Shown: in pieces, positions 24,463-34,157 of the stretch | Position numbering within the stretch: position 1 is the first letter of the stretch | How the letters are laid out: every line of letters starts with the position of its first letter | Source: Methanolobus profundi | GTDB lineage: Archaea; Halobacteriota; Methanosarcinia; Methanosarcinales; Methanosarcinaceae | Direction: 5' to 3' | DNA: 64,000 nucleotides | Assembly: GCF_900114835.1 (NCBI RefSeq) | Contig: NZ_FOUJ01000005.1 | Span: 1 to 64,000 of the forward strand | Position numbers and translations under genes: made by a program | The notes under the pieces: generated by a model | What the model saw: only the letters and a program-made list of their open reading frames with translations | Databases searched by the model: none | Told to the model about the DNA's origin: nothing

Positions 24463-26211
24463 TCAGAGTGCTTTTCCAGCACTCTCAAAATCCCTGTTCA
24501 TGTAGATAAGCTCATGGAGCAGGTCTGCGATGCCATCCATTGGGGCGCGGATCTGTTTCATGCTGTCCCTGTCCCTTATGGTGACGGTGTTGTCCTCAAG
24601 TGTATCGTAGTCGATGGTAACGGAATATGGTGTTCCTATCTCATCGTTCCTTCTGTATCTTCTTCCGATGGTACCTGAATCATCATAGGACACCAGCAGG
24701 CCTTTCTGCTTTAACTGGGCCTCGATGCTCCTCGCAGGGTTGATGAGTTCTTCTCTTGTGAGAAGTGGAAGGATCGCTACCTGTACTGGTGCTACCTCCT
24801 TTCTGAGTCTCATGACTATCCTTGCATCTTCCTCATCAGATTCTTCCTTTCCGGTGACCATTTCCTCTTCAAAGGCATGTTCCATTGTTGAGTAGAATAT
24901 CCTGTCGATACCGTATGATGGCTCGATAACGTGAGGTATGATGTTCTCACCGCTGATCTTCACGGTCTCTTCTGCAAACTCTACTATCTCTCCCGGAACT
25001 GTGAACTCTTCACCATCAACAGTGACTGTGATGTTCTCCTGTTCAAGTTCTTCCTGTCCAAGTGCCTTCAATGCATCTGCAACCGCTTTTGCCTTGCCCT
25101 TGAACAGTGGTCCAAGCTTGCCCATATTTGGTTTGACCACGAACTGTGTGACCATCTTAGGCTCGCTGTATTCTCTGTAGATGGAGAGCTCGGTCTTGCT
25201 GACACTTGCATGTGCTTTCAGGTCATAGTCTGTCCTGTCTGCGATACCGACAACCTCGACCCAGCCGAACCTGTCTGTCTCGATCTCAGCATCCCAGCAA
25301 TCGATCGCGTAGTGTGCCATCTCATCCTTCATGTGCTGTCTGAATCTTAGTTTGTCAGCTGCAATCCCAACACGCTGGAGGAAGTGGTTCGTGAGTCCTA
25401 TCTGGTATGCCAGGAACTCATGGGCAATGGTGCCTTTCTCGACCGCTTCACCAAGGGTCATCTGCTCGATCTCTTGCCTTTCCTGTGCCTCATCCGAGTA
25501 GAGGTTGACCACAGTATCAGCGAACCTGCTGAAGTTTGCATGCTTCTTGTCATTCGGGTCGATGAATATCTCAGCCTCTGCCTGGGTGAACTCTCTGAGT
25601 CTGATAACACCCTGTCTTGGTGAGATCTCATTACGGTATGATTTACCTATCTGGGTTGCACCGAATGGAAGCTTTTCACGATAGAAACGTGCAAGTCTGA
25701 GGAAGTCCACGAACATTCCCTGTGCGGTCTCAGGACGCATGTATCCCTGTCTGCCTGTTCCCGGTCCGATGTTAGTCTTGAACATGAGGTTGAACTCATA
25801 GGTCTCTCCGAGGTCGCCTTCACATTCGGGGCACTTCACTTCGTTCTCTTTGATGACCCTGTCAAGTTCTTCGTCACTAAGAGTATCTGCTATTGCTACG
25901 TATTTTTCTACGAGGTGATCTGCCCTGAAAGCTTCACCACAGTTCTTACATTCACAGAGCGGATCTGAGAAACCACCTACGTGACCTGATGCCACGAAAA
26001 CCTCTTCTATCCCTATGGTAGGTGCCTCTATCTCCATGTAACCTTCCTGGACGACATAGGTCTCACGCCAGATCTGCTCTATTCTGCGTTTCAATGTACT
26101 TCCGAGAGGTCCGTAATCGTAAAATCCTGCGGTACCTCCATAAAGCTCAAAAGAGTTCCATAAGAATCCCCGGCGTTTGGCCAGTTCTATAACTTGTTCA
26201 TATTTATCCAT
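24463..26211 (-). CDS. glyS: Glycyl-tRNA synthetase (class II, archaeal/eukaryal type)
   Basis: This 582-residue alpha2-type GlyRS charges tRNA-Gly. Evidence: N-terminal KRRGFLWNSFELYGGTAGFYDYGPLG, a zinc-knuckle pair CECKNCG and CPECEG in the insert (about 87-145), motif 2 with YRNEISPRQGVIRLREFTQ, motif 3 in SYGIDRIF, and the C-terminal anticodon-binding domain. It is encoded upstream of hef, 88 bases apart. The start ATG at 26211 has GAGGATC a few bases upstream. Confidence 0.96.
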   Translation of the reverse strand: MDKYEQVIELAKRRGFLWNSFELYGGTAGFYDYGPLGSTLKRRIEQIWRETYVVQEGYMEIEAPTIGIEEVFVASGHVGGFSDPLCECKNCGEAFRADHLVEKYVAIADTLSDEELDRVIKENEVKCPECEGDLGETYEFNLMFKTNIGPGTGRQGYMRPETAQGMFVDFLRLARFYREKLPFGATQIGKSYRNEISPRQGVIRLREFTQAEAEIFIDPNDKKHANFSRFADTVVNLYSDEAQERQEIEQMTLGEAVEKGTIAHEFLAYQIGLTNHFLQRVGIAADKLRFRQHMKDEMAHYAIDCWDAEIETDRFGWVEVVGIADRTDYDLKAHASVSKTELSIYREYSEPKMVTQFVVKPNMGKLGPLFKGKAKAVADALKALGQEELEQENITVTVDGEEFTVPGEIVEFAEETVKISGENIIPHVIEPSYGIDRIFYSTMEHAFEEEMVTGKEESDEEDARIVMRLRKEVAPVQVAILPLLTREELINPARSIEAQLKQKGLLVSYDDSGTIGRRYRRNDEIGTPYSVTIDYDTLEDNTVTIRDRDSMKQIRAPMDGIADLLHELIYMNRDFESAGKAL

Positions 26212-26593
26212 AGATGATCCTCTGAATATACGAATTTTTATGAATCCATCGATATGCCCATTACATTTAATAGTAACGAAAGTACTTCTATCATCACATG
26301 TTCATAAAATGCCAATATATGTAGTTGTTTGAGAGAAACACTTTCATTATGGTTATATCCATGTTCATACATTTTGTATGTTGAGCAAGGTCGAATCTCA
26401 ATCAAATCATATCATATCGTACCACCATCTTATATGATTCAATTGGTCATTTCAACACTGACCTTGCTCTTCCTATCGAATTCTTTTTCTATAAATATCA
26501 ATGGCCGATCAGGTAAACCTCTATTATTCCATTGCCGTAGCTATTCAGCCTTTTGTTCATATTCACATAGTATACTTAAAAAAAAGAGTGTGT
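26212..26593. other. Intergenic stretch without a recognisable gene
   Basis: This A/T-rich segment upstream of glyS holds only short frames that lack ribosome sites and family likeness. It should include the glyS promoter near its left end. I see no repeat or strong fold in it. Confidence 0.4.
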
Positions 26594-26612
26594 GGGGTTT
26601 AGACAAAACCCC
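26594..26612 (-). terminator. Terminator of the aldolase-family gene
   Basis: GGGGTTT (26594-26600) pairs with AAACCCC (26606-26612). On the minus strand the stem is followed by CACACTC and a T8 run, a good intrinsic-type terminator 36 bases after the stop of the gene at 26648. Confidence 0.6.
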
Positions 26613-26647
26613 CTAATTTCCACTGGAGATCTATTCTATATATAATA

Positions 26648-27442
26648 TTAGTCTGAATTGAGTGCTTCTTCTGCAGTCATTCCCTTGTGTGCGATCTTTG
26701 AGATGTGTGAGACTAGCTTTGTAGGGTCGTCTGACTGGAATACATTCCTTCCAATTGCTACGCCTTTTCCACCTGCTTCAAGTGAATCATGGATCATTTC
26801 AAGGAGCTCTCTCTCAGTGTCCATTCTTGGACCACCTGCGATAACAACTGGTACTGGACATCCTGCAACTACTTCTTTGAAAGTGTCAATGTCACCTGTG
26901 TAATTCGTCTTAACAATATCTGCACCAAGCTCTGCACCGATCCTTGCTGCGTGCTTTACATATTCAACATCGTGTTCGGAAGTGACCTTTGGACCTCTTG
27001 GGTACATCATAGCAAGAAGTGGCATGCCCCATTCATCACACTTGCGTGCTACATATCCCATATCCTGAAGCATTTCTGCCTCATCATCTGCACCCACGTT
27101 CACGTGGATAGATACTGCATCTGCACCGACCTTGATAGCCTCTTCGATATCTGTGACGATAACTTTGTGGTTTGGATCAGGTCCAAGTGATGTTGAAGCT
27201 GAGAGGTGAATGATGAGTCCTACATCCCTTCCGTATCCACGGTGGCCGTGCTTTGGAAGTCCCATATGTCCGAGAACTGCATTCGCGCCGCCATCTGCAA
27301 CTTTGTTAACGGCAGTTGGGAGGTCTATAATTCCTTTTATCGGTCCTGCTCCGACCCCATGGTCCATTGGTATGATAATTGCATTACCTGTGGTACGGTC
27401 GAAGATCCTTTCCATCCTGACAGATTTGCCAATTTCACTCAT
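26648..27442 (-). CDS. Class I aldolase-family protein (ADTH synthase or fructose-bisphosphate aldolase)
   Basis: This DeoC/FbaB-family barrel of 264 residues keeps the family pattern [12 protein letters not shown], the segment MYPRG and the Schiff-base lysine in [10 protein letters not shown], and ends in IAIGRNVFQ-like phosphate-binding residues ([14 protein letters not shown]). It is clearly paralogous to the copy at 42690, which heads the aromatic operon. Because that copy probably makes 2-amino-3,7-dideoxy-threo-hept-6-ulosonate, this one may be the fructose-bisphosphate aldolase or a second ADTH synthase. Sequence alone does not settle it. It is 53 bases downstream of the dUTPase-family gene. 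Confidence 0.85.
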   Translation of the reverse strand: MSEIGKSVRMERIFDRTTGNAIIIPMDHGVGAGPIKGIIDLPTAVNKVADGGANAVLGHMGLPKHGHRGYGRDVGLIIHLSASTSLGPDPNHKVIVTDIEEAIKVGADAVSIHVNVGADDEAEMLQDMGYVARKCDEWGMPLLAMMYPRGPKVTSEHDVEYVKHAARIGAELGADIVKTNYTGDIDTFKEVVAGCPVPVVIAGGPRMDTERELLEMIHDSLEAGGKGVAIGRNVFQSDDPTKLVSHISKIAHKGMTAEEALNSD

Positions 27443-27495
27443 GTTCGCATCATTGCTTTTATTGTAGATAATCCTAACGTGAACGGGTCACTGTG

Positions 27496-28008
27496 TCACA
27501 GATTCTCATGCTGGTATTTGCCACAGTAACCTTCTGTAAGCTCGCTGTGAAGGTCAAAGAACAATAATTGCATGACACGTGCATCTTTTTTAAGTCTGAA
27601 TCCGTGAGGGTTGTGTACTACAAGCATTGATTCGCTTCTTCCCCTGTATCCTGAGTCCCATACGGCGGTCCCTATGTTCGCTCCGCATCTAAGTAATGTG
27701 GATCTTGGTCTTGCTATGGCAGCAAGGTCCAGTGGGATGTTGACGATCTCATTGAACGTGATCTTGTATACTCCCTGGTCAAGGTGTGCCCATCCGTTGT
27801 CATCGAACTCTATTGGTTCAGTTGATGGAGTCTCTCTTTCACTGTTATCAAAATCAACTGCACCTGCACTGTCATACATCTCAATGCCTTTGAGGGTGAG
27901 TTCAACGCTGTTGGGCTGTAGTTGTGTCTCTGTATCGATCGTATTCTCTACAAGTGGTGTTTCACTGTTGATCAGTGCTTTGAGCTCGTTCCTTGATAGA
28001 AGGGTCAT
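27496..28008 (-). CDS. dUTPase/dCTP deaminase-family protein
   Basis: The protein has the conserved motifs of the family: LQPNSVELTL near residue 32, ARPRSTLLRCGANIGTAVWDSGYRG in the middle, and a Q near the end (VMQLLFF). It should supply dUMP or remove dUTP. I take the ATG at 28008 (170 residues), which gives the common archaeal start MTLLS. Upstream in-frame ATGs at 28047 and 28077 exist; a TATA-like ACATATAAAC at about 28103-28112 on this strand would put transcription start near 28080, so a leaderless longer form cannot be excluded. Confidence 0.8.
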   Translation of the reverse strand: MTLLSRNELKALINSETPLVENTIDTETQLQPNSVELTLKGIEMYDSAGAVDFDNSERETPSTEPIEFDDNGWAHLDQGVYKITFNEIVNIPLDLAAIARPRSTLLRCGANIGTAVWDSGYRGRSESMLVVHNPHGFRLKKDARVMQLLFFDLHSELTEGYCGKYQHENL

Positions 28009-28242
28009 GGTTGTAGGTCTTTCTGATCTGATATATTTGTTTGGCATGCAATAAATACCGGAAGCCAATGTTAGCATTAATGCATATTATTGTAAACCAA
28101 TTAGTTTATATGTGTTATTGTGCATGTATGGTATGGTGAGTTTGGAGCGGTTTCAACCCCACCTCCCTGATATTGTATATGGGGTGGGTTTGTAAATTCG
28201 TGACGAATACAGAATAGAGGTAAATTAATAGGAGTGAATGAT

Positions 28243-28458
28243 ATGAGTAGCACGGATCTTGTAAAGTATGGGAGCAGGCCTGAAATGTTGTTCAGGGTCA
28301 GTTTAAACCCCGATGGAAACACTTACCAGAAAGAGATCTCTCTTGTTTTTCCAAAATATGTAAGTGCAGACCTTCCTCATTACAAGGATGACTTCATGCC
28401 AAAGGCACATGACAATACCTCAGATGGGTGTCAATGGCATTTTAGTATAGAGGACTGA
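28243..28458 (+). CDS. Small hypothetical protein (71 residues)
   Basis: The ATG at 28243 has GGAGTGA eight bases upstream, so I prefer it to a GTG at 28234 that overlaps the ribosome site. The protein is soluble and looks like a single small beta-rich domain (EMLFRVSLNPDG, EISLVFPKYV, DGCQWHFSIED). No family is recognised. It stands alone between the dUTPase-family gene (divergent) and a sensor kinase. Confidence 0.6.
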   Translation: MSSTDLVKYGSRPEMLFRVSLNPDGNTYQKEISLVFPKYVSADLPHYKDDFMPKAHDNTSDGCQWHFSIED

Positions 28459-28552
28459 TCATCGGTTCCTCTTCTTTTTTGCTTATTTTTTTGGTCTTAT
28501 GCATCTCTTTTTTTATCTTGGTCTACTATTTTTACGACACTAAATAATTATA

Positions 28553-28596
28553 TGTGCAAACAGAAACACTTTGATCTGTGCAGACAGAAACACTTT
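28553..28596 (+). repeat. Tandem 20-base direct repeat upstream of a sensor kinase
   Basis: TGTGCAAACAGAAACACTTT at 28553-28572 recurs at 28577-28596 with one change (CAGACAG for CAAACAG), 24 bases start to start. It follows a TATA-like TAATTATATG at 28546-28555. It could be an operator or mRNA-leader element of the kinase gene at 28745. Confidence 0.5.
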
Positions 28597-28744
28597 ATTA
28601 TGATCATGTACCATTAACAATGGGGAAAATATATTCGGAGTATTTAATGATACTGTGGTCTTTCTATTGGCCGTTTTATCCTTTCGGAATAGCCGAAGGC
28701 TGAAATTGTGTATTGGAGTAAGGGTGCAGGGGTTGATGGCGTAG

Positions 28745-30697
28745 GTGGAAGAAATTCGTAATAATTCCAGTTATCTTGATGATATGTCCATGTATGATGA
28801 TGTATCAGGTGAGCACATGCTGTCAGATGCATCTTGCGGACCGGTCATAGATGCCAGTGCTCATGCAGGCAGTAATGCTTCCTTTGTCAATGGTTATCTC
28901 CGTATCTCTCTCCATGGGAAAATTCTGGACGTAAACGGTGCATATAGCATGGCAAGCGGATACTCCAGGGAAGAACTTCTGTGCATGTCCTTATCAGATC
29001 TCGATGATGGTACTCTTTTAGAAAAAAAAGACAACGGTCTTCTTGATATCATATCTCAAAAGAAAGGGTGTTTTGATGTAGTTCATCGTACAAAGGATGG
29101 TGCCCTCCTTGAAATGAAGGTGAGTTCAACATATGTGGACCATCCCGAACCTTTCTTCGTATTTATCCTGGAGAACACTCCTGATCCAGAAAGTTCTGAC
29201 TGTTTCTTTTCGGGCAAAGGTGACCTATATCATTCTCTTTTCAAAGACAATAAAGCGATCATGCTTGTGATCGATCCTGTGAATTTTGATATAATCGATG
29301 CAAATGTTGCAGCTTGTGATTTCTATGGCTGGCCACTGGAAGTGATCACTCGTATGAAAATTCATGAGATCAACACTCTTTCCGTTGAAAAGATATCAGA
29401 TGAGATGCAGAATGCGGTAAGTGAAAAGAGGAATTATTTCCTTTTTAAACATAGACTTGCAGATGGTAATGTCCGTGATGTGGAAGTGTACAGCAGCCCG
29501 GTTATTGCCAATTCGAGAGATCTTCTATATTCGGTAATTCATGACATCACGGACCGTAAGAAGGCCGAAGATGAATTGATGACAAGGGAAATGCAATTGA
29601 GGACCGCACAAAAGATAGGGCATATTGGAAGCTGGAGCTTTGATCTTAAAAATGGTGATGCAGATGCTTCAGAAGAGGCAAGGATAATCTATGGGTATGG
29701 TCTGGATGGTGGACGCTATTTAATTTCTGAAGTACAGTCTATAGCATTGCCGGAATATCGCTCATATCTTAATGAGTCCATGCGAGCTCTTATCGAGGAT
29801 GATGCAACCTATGATGTTCAGTTCAAGATAAAAAGAGCGAATGATGGGGCTATTCGTGATGTCCATGTTGTTGCGGAATATAGTAATGAGAAGAATATGG
29901 TCATAGGTACTATTGAGGACATTACTGAACGCAAGAAGGCCGAAGATTCTCTGCTCCATGCAAAGATGCTCGCAGAAGCTGCTAACAGGAGCAAGGATGA
30001 GTTCCTGGCCACTATGAGCCATGAACTTCGTACTCCACTTACATCTGTTATAGGTTTCTCAGATGTTCTTCTCGATGAAACATTTGGGAGTCTTGAGGAA
30101 AAGCAAGCTGGATATGTAAAACATATTGCAGATGCTGGAAAGCATTTATTGAAACTTATCAATGATGTGTTGGACCTGTCAAAGGTCGAAGCAGGAAAAA
30201 TGGAACTCCAATATGAGGTTTTCCATGCTGGTGTTGCGGTCAATGAGGTTCAGACGTTGTTGTCTCCTTTAGCCAGGAATAAACGTATCAATATCGGGGT
30301 AGATGTCGATGCAGACGTTGTTTCTGTAAACGCGGACAGAACAAAGTTCAAGCAGATCCTCTACAACCTTGCAAGTAATGCTATCAAGTTCACTCCTGAG
30401 AAAGGTTCTGTACTTATTAAGGCACAATGTTCGGATAATTTCCTGGTGGTAAGTGTAAAGGATACGGGAATTGGTCTCTCTAAAGAGGATCAGGACAAAC
30501 TTTTCCATCCATTTGAACAACTAAGGTCCTATGTTGCTGATGAGTATGCAGGAACAGGTCTTGGTCTTGCTCTTGTAAAGAAGTTCGTTGAACTTCATGA
30601 TGGAAGAATATGGGTTGATAGCAAGGTTGGCGAGGGTAGCACATTCTATTTCTCAATGCCTTTGGGACTGGATCTGGAAAGAACGGCTGAAGAATAA
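28745..30697 (+). CDS. Soluble PAS-domain sensor histidine kinase
   Basis: No membrane segment or signal is seen, so it senses in the cytoplasm. In order there are three PAS-like domains (about 50-150, 165-275 and 280-400; each of the last two ends in an RKKAEDxL-type linker), HisKA with His in MSHELRTPL (about residue 425), and a HATPase domain with NLASNAIKF, DTGIGL and GTGLGLALV. There is no receiver domain, so a partner is needed; the REC-containing kinase at 31860 is one candidate. The start is a GTG at 28745 with no clear ribosome site; the ATG pair about residue 14 is an alternative. Confidence 0.88.
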   Translation: MEEIRNNSSYLDDMSMYDDVSGEHMLSDASCGPVIDASAHAGSNASFVNGYLRISLHGKILDVNGAYSMASGYSREELLCMSLSDLDDGTLLEKKDNGLLDIISQKKGCFDVVHRTKDGALLEMKVSSTYVDHPEPFFVFILENTPDPESSDCFFSGKGDLYHSLFKDNKAIMLVIDPVNFDIIDANVAACDFYGWPLEVITRMKIHEINTLSVEKISDEMQNAVSEKRNYFLFKHRLADGNVRDVEVYSSPVIANSRDLLYSVIHDITDRKKAEDELMTREMQLRTAQKIGHIGSWSFDLKNGDADASEEARIIYGYGLDGGRYLISEVQSIALPEYRSYLNESMRALIEDDATYDVQFKIKRANDGAIRDVHVVAEYSNEKNMVIGTIEDITERKKAEDSLLHAKMLAEAANRSKDEFLATMSHELRTPLTSVIGFSDVLLDETFGSLEEKQAGYVKHIADAGKHLLKLINDVLDLSKVEAGKMELQYEVFHAGVAVNEVQTLLSPLARNKRINIGVDVDADVVSVNADRTKFKQILYNLASNAIKFTPEKGSVLIKAQCSDNFLVVSVKDTGIGLSKEDQDKLFHPFEQLRSYVADEYAGTGLGLALVKKFVELHDGRIWVDSKVGEGSTFYFSMPLGLDLERTAEE

Positions 30698-30741
30698 ATT
30701 AATTAGTTATGTAATACACAGGCCTTTTAAGATGGGGGATA

Positions 30742-30776
30742 TTGCAACACCCGATCTCTGCCGGGTGAAGTTGCAA
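30742..30776. other. Strong stem-loop between convergent genes
   Basis: TTGCAACACCCG pairs with CGGGT and GTTGCAA around an eight-base loop and a three-base bulge, 12 pairs in all. It lies in the 168-base gap between the kinase gene and a converging small membrane-protein gene. A T-run is absent on the plus side, so it may be a message-end structure and not a classic terminator. Confidence 0.4.
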
Positions 30777-30865
30777 CGCCATGACAAGCTAGGCCAACAG
30801 CCTTTAAAGGATAGGATAGAATTGGCTACTGGATCTGTGTATCTGTAGTTGCTCTTTCTACTGTG

Positions 30866-31066
30866 TCATTGGTTGTACTTTTTTTTTAGTACAACATAGG
30901 TTATCAATGCTACAACGATAGTTCCTACGAATATACTTATTAGCGCAGTTGTAGGCGGCAGATACGTATATGCGATGATTGCCAGCAGAGTTCCAAGGAT
31001 AACTGCGGCAGGTATGAGCAAAGAGTTTTTCTTTAGTGTCTTTTCATCGATTTCTAGTTGTGCCAT
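30866..31066 (-). CDS. Small two-helix membrane protein
   Basis: The 66 residues have a short charged N-terminus (AQLEIDEKTLKKN) and two hydrophobic helices separated by LPPTT, ending in a basic KKKYNQ tail. I prefer the second ATG (31066) because GGGATG lies just before it; the first ATG adds two residues. The protein is probably a helical hairpin with both ends inside. No family is recognised. It is encoded downstream of the VTT-family gene, 143 bases apart. Confidence 0.65.
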   Translation of the reverse strand: MAQLEIDEKTLKKNSLLIPAAVILGTLLAIIAYTYLPPTTALISIFVGTIVVALITYVVLKKKYNQ

Positions 31067-31209
31067 TTTCATCCCTTTAAAAAAGGTTTAGCTATCTTTG
31101 GTAATATATATTTATTTATATGCTCGTGTAGGGTATATATAATTTTTCCTTCTTGCTTTAATTGTTTGAACAATTATGAATTAAAAATAGAAATCTGATA
31201 ACATCGTTA

Positions 31210-31674
31210 CTAAAAAAATACCATTGTACTCATTGTAATATATGTGATTGTAACATATCTTGCAAGTTTTCCAATGAACACATAAAATGAGAATATTTTG
31301 AAATCCAGCTTAAGAACTCCTCCTGTTGCTGCAATGGCATCGCCTATTAGAGGTAACCATGTGAATATCAGGAGGAATGCACCATATTTTGAGAACAATC
31401 TATCTGTTCTCTCAAGTTGCTCTTTTGATATTGAGAAATATCTTTCGATCACATCGGTGCGTCCTCGTATCCCAATATAATATGTAGTACAGGCTCCCAG
31501 ATAATTGCCAATGGACGCTACCATGATTATGGACAGGGGGTCAAAACCTTTGCTTATAAGCAATATAACAAAGGCCTCTGAACCAAGTGGAAATATAGTG
31601 GAGGCCAGAAAACTTGCTATGAACAGGCCTGTAAATGCATGTTCCTCTATGAATCCTGTGAAAAGTTCTATCAT
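31210..31674 (-). CDS. VTT/SNARE-associated (YqaA-like) membrane protein
   Basis: This 154-residue protein has about four hydrophobic segments and the VTT-domain pattern FLASTIFPLGSEAFVILL followed by GNYLGACTTYYIG and the half-helix-loop FTWLPLIGDAIAATGG. DedA/YqaA relatives act in lipid flipping or membrane homeostasis. It fits the short YqaA branch, not full DedA. It is divergent from the hybrid kinase at 31860. Confidence 0.85.
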   Translation of the reverse strand: MIELFTGFIEEHAFTGLFIASFLASTIFPLGSEAFVILLISKGFDPLSIIMVASIGNYLGACTTYYIGIRGRTDVIERYFSISKEQLERTDRLFSKYGAFLLIFTWLPLIGDAIAATGGVLKLDFKIFSFYVFIGKLARYVTITYITMSTMVFF

Positions 31675-31859
31675 TTTTAAGTCTCTTGTTCAAAACTGTT
31701 CTTCAATTGATCTTGTTAATGTGCTCATAAATTTATATATTAATATGATGTATATTTGATGTGCAACGGTCTCCCTCTACCGGTGTACCCTACTAATACG
31801 GTATGACCTCTATATCTTACCAATAGTTTACTCGTATCATATACAAGGTTAATCTAACC

Positions 31860-34151
31860 ATGGAAAAAAAACCTGCACATTCAATATTGATAGTTGATGA
31901 TGATCCCCTCAATGTCAAGCTTCTAGAGACATTTCTATCAAAGGACTATAAGATCCTCAAGGCCTATAGTGGAGAAGATGCTCTTTCTATCATAGGCATG
32001 GAGGAAGTGGATCTTGTTCTTCTTGATATAATGATGCCTGGGATCGACGGTTATGAAGTGTGCCGCAGGATAAAATCATCACGTTCAACACAATTCATCC
32101 AGGTAGTAATGATCACGGCTCTTTCTTCCAGGGATGACCGGATAATGGGACTTGAAGCAGGAGCTGATGAATTCCTTGTTAAACCCATTGACCGGATCGA
32201 GGTTATAACTCGTGTGAAGACACTTTTGAATAGCAAGGAACTTTATGATGAACTAATATCCGAAAGGGACCGTGCACAGGATTATCTTGATATATCCGGT
32301 TGTATGATCGTTGCCTTCGATAGCGATGGAACGGTCAAACTTGCAAATAAGAAGTGCTGCCATGTACTTGGTTATGAGGAATCAGAACTCATCGGCAAGA
32401 ACTGGGTCAGAGATATTGTTCCTCCGGAGGACCGGGATGGTGTATCATCTGTATTCAGCAATGTCGTAAAGGGCAATATTGATGAGGTGTCTGTCTTCGA
32501 GAACAGTGTTCTTACCAAGAATGGTGAGAAACGGATAATCCACTGGAACAATGCCTATATGAGGGACAGTGATGGCAATATCATAGGGACCCTTAGTTCC
32601 GGATCAGATGTGACCGAAGAAAGAATGGCTACCATGCGTCTGAAGGCTTCGGAAGAGAAGTTCAGGATACTTTTTGAGAATGCTGCTGATGCGATCATCA
32701 TTTTTGATACCGACTGCAATATAATCGATGTTAATTCAGTTGCATTTGATATGCTTGGGTATAAAGAGGATGAATTGCTCAAGATGTCCAGACATGACCT
32801 CGTGGCACCTGCTAGCTATGGCACATGTGATGAAAAGGTTGCAGATGTGATGGACGATAAATGCAACCGCTTTGAGATCACCTACATGAAAAAGGATGGG
32901 ACCCTTATACCTGTTGAAATGGGTGTCAGGGTGATCGAATACAATGGTATTAGCGCTCTTCTGAGCAATGTAAGGGATGTAAGCGAACGCAAGAACTCAG
33001 AGAAGGTGTTAAAGGAAAGTGAACAGAAGTTCCGCCTGCTGGCCGAGAATGCCAATGATGTGATATGGACACTAGATAAAAGTGGCAGGTTCAACTATAC
33101 CAGTCCTTCTGTTTTCAAGCTACGTGGCTATACTCCTGATGAAGTTGCCGAACAGACATTCGATGAGATATTCCCTCCTGAACACAAGAACACGGTAATA
33201 GGGGCAATAGCTCGTTTCTACGAGAAATTGGAAGCAGGAGCTGGTAATTATTCTGAGAAATTTGAGATAGAGCAGTATCACAAGGACGGTCATCGTGTGT
33301 GGACCGAAACAGTTGCCAATCCTGTATATGATGATGAAGGCAACTTCCAGTTCTTCCTTGGCGTTTCCCGTGACATTTCGGAGAGGAAGAGGGCTGAAGA
33401 AGAGATCGATCATTATACTGAAGAATTGGCTAAAAAGAATGAGGAACTCAAATCCCTTGACCGGATGAAGGATGAGTTCATCTCTAACCTGAGCCATGAG
33501 CTCAAGACCCCTCTTATCTCTATAAAAGGTTACAGTGAGCTAGTTCATGATGAGGTGCTGGGTCCACTTAACTCCAGGCAGAAGAATGCCATGAAGACGG
33601 TTCTGGATAAATATGATCATCTTAGCTTCCTCATGGACTCGCTGATATACATGAGCATTGTAAAATCCGGTAAGGTCCATTACAGGCTGGATCCGATCAG
33701 GGTGGTGGACAGCCTTAACAAAGTCATCGATTATTTCAAGTTCCAGTCACAGGATAAGGCACTTATCCTTCTGATCGACATTGAGGATGATCTGCCTTTG
33801 ATAAAAGGTGATGTAGAGTATATGCCTTACCTGTTCAGGGCAATTATAGACAATGCGATCAAATTCAGCCAGTCTGGCTCTGAGGTCCTTATAAGCGCTT
33901 TTTCTGAAGATGATAAGGTCCATATAACCGTAACTGACTCCGGGATAGGAATACCCAAACATGAACTTCCCAATATCTTCAGGCGTTTCTATCAGGTGGA
34001 TGGTTCCATGTCCAGAAGGTATGGTGGAAGCGGCCTTGGACTATATGTCAGTAAGACCATAGCCGAGATACACAATGGGGAGATATGGGTTGAGAGCGAT
34101 GAAGGTAAGGGAACCACGGTTCATGTCAGGTTCCCTATATTCAGGTCATAA
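31860..34151 (+). CDS. REC-PAS-PAS-PAS histidine kinase
   Basis: This 763-residue soluble signalling protein begins with a receiver domain (about 8-125) with the acidic pocket VDDD, phosphoacceptor Asp in LLDIMMPGIDG, and Lys in LVKPID. Three PAS domains follow (about 135-255, 262-380, 390-510), with PAC-type ends such as ISERKRAEE. HisKA (His in SNLSHELKTPL, about 545) and HATPase (DNAIKFSQ, DSGIGIP, GSGLGLYV) complete it. With REC at the front, it may receive phosphate from another kinase, such as the one at 28745. An N-terminal REC suggests control of its own kinase activity. It converges tightly with the DUF4139 gene. Confidence 0.9.
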   Translation: MEKKPAHSILIVDDDPLNVKLLETFLSKDYKILKAYSGEDALSIIGMEEVDLVLLDIMMPGIDGYEVCRRIKSSRSTQFIQVVMITALSSRDDRIMGLEAGADEFLVKPIDRIEVITRVKTLLNSKELYDELISERDRAQDYLDISGCMIVAFDSDGTVKLANKKCCHVLGYEESELIGKNWVRDIVPPEDRDGVSSVFSNVVKGNIDEVSVFENSVLTKNGEKRIIHWNNAYMRDSDGNIIGTLSSGSDVTEERMATMRLKASEEKFRILFENAADAIIIFDTDCNIIDVNSVAFDMLGYKEDELLKMSRHDLVAPASYGTCDEKVADVMDDKCNRFEITYMKKDGTLIPVEMGVRVIEYNGISALLSNVRDVSERKNSEKVLKESEQKFRLLAENANDVIWTLDKSGRFNYTSPSVFKLRGYTPDEVAEQTFDEIFPPEHKNTVIGAIARFYEKLEAGAGNYSEKFEIEQYHKDGHRVWTETVANPVYDDEGNFQFFLGVSRDISERKRAEEEIDHYTEELAKKNEELKSLDRMKDEFISNLSHELKTPLISIKGYSELVHDEVLGPLNSRQKNAMKTVLDKYDHLSFLMDSLIYMSIVKSGKVHYRLDPIRVVDSLNKVIDYFKFQSQDKALILLIDIEDDLPLIKGDVEYMPYLFRAIIDNAIKFSQSGSEVLISAFSEDDKVHITVTDSGIGIPKHELPNIFRRFYQVDGSMSRRYGGSGLGLYVSKTIAEIHNGEIWVESDEGKGTTVHVRFPIFRS

Positions 34152-34157
34152 ACCGCT

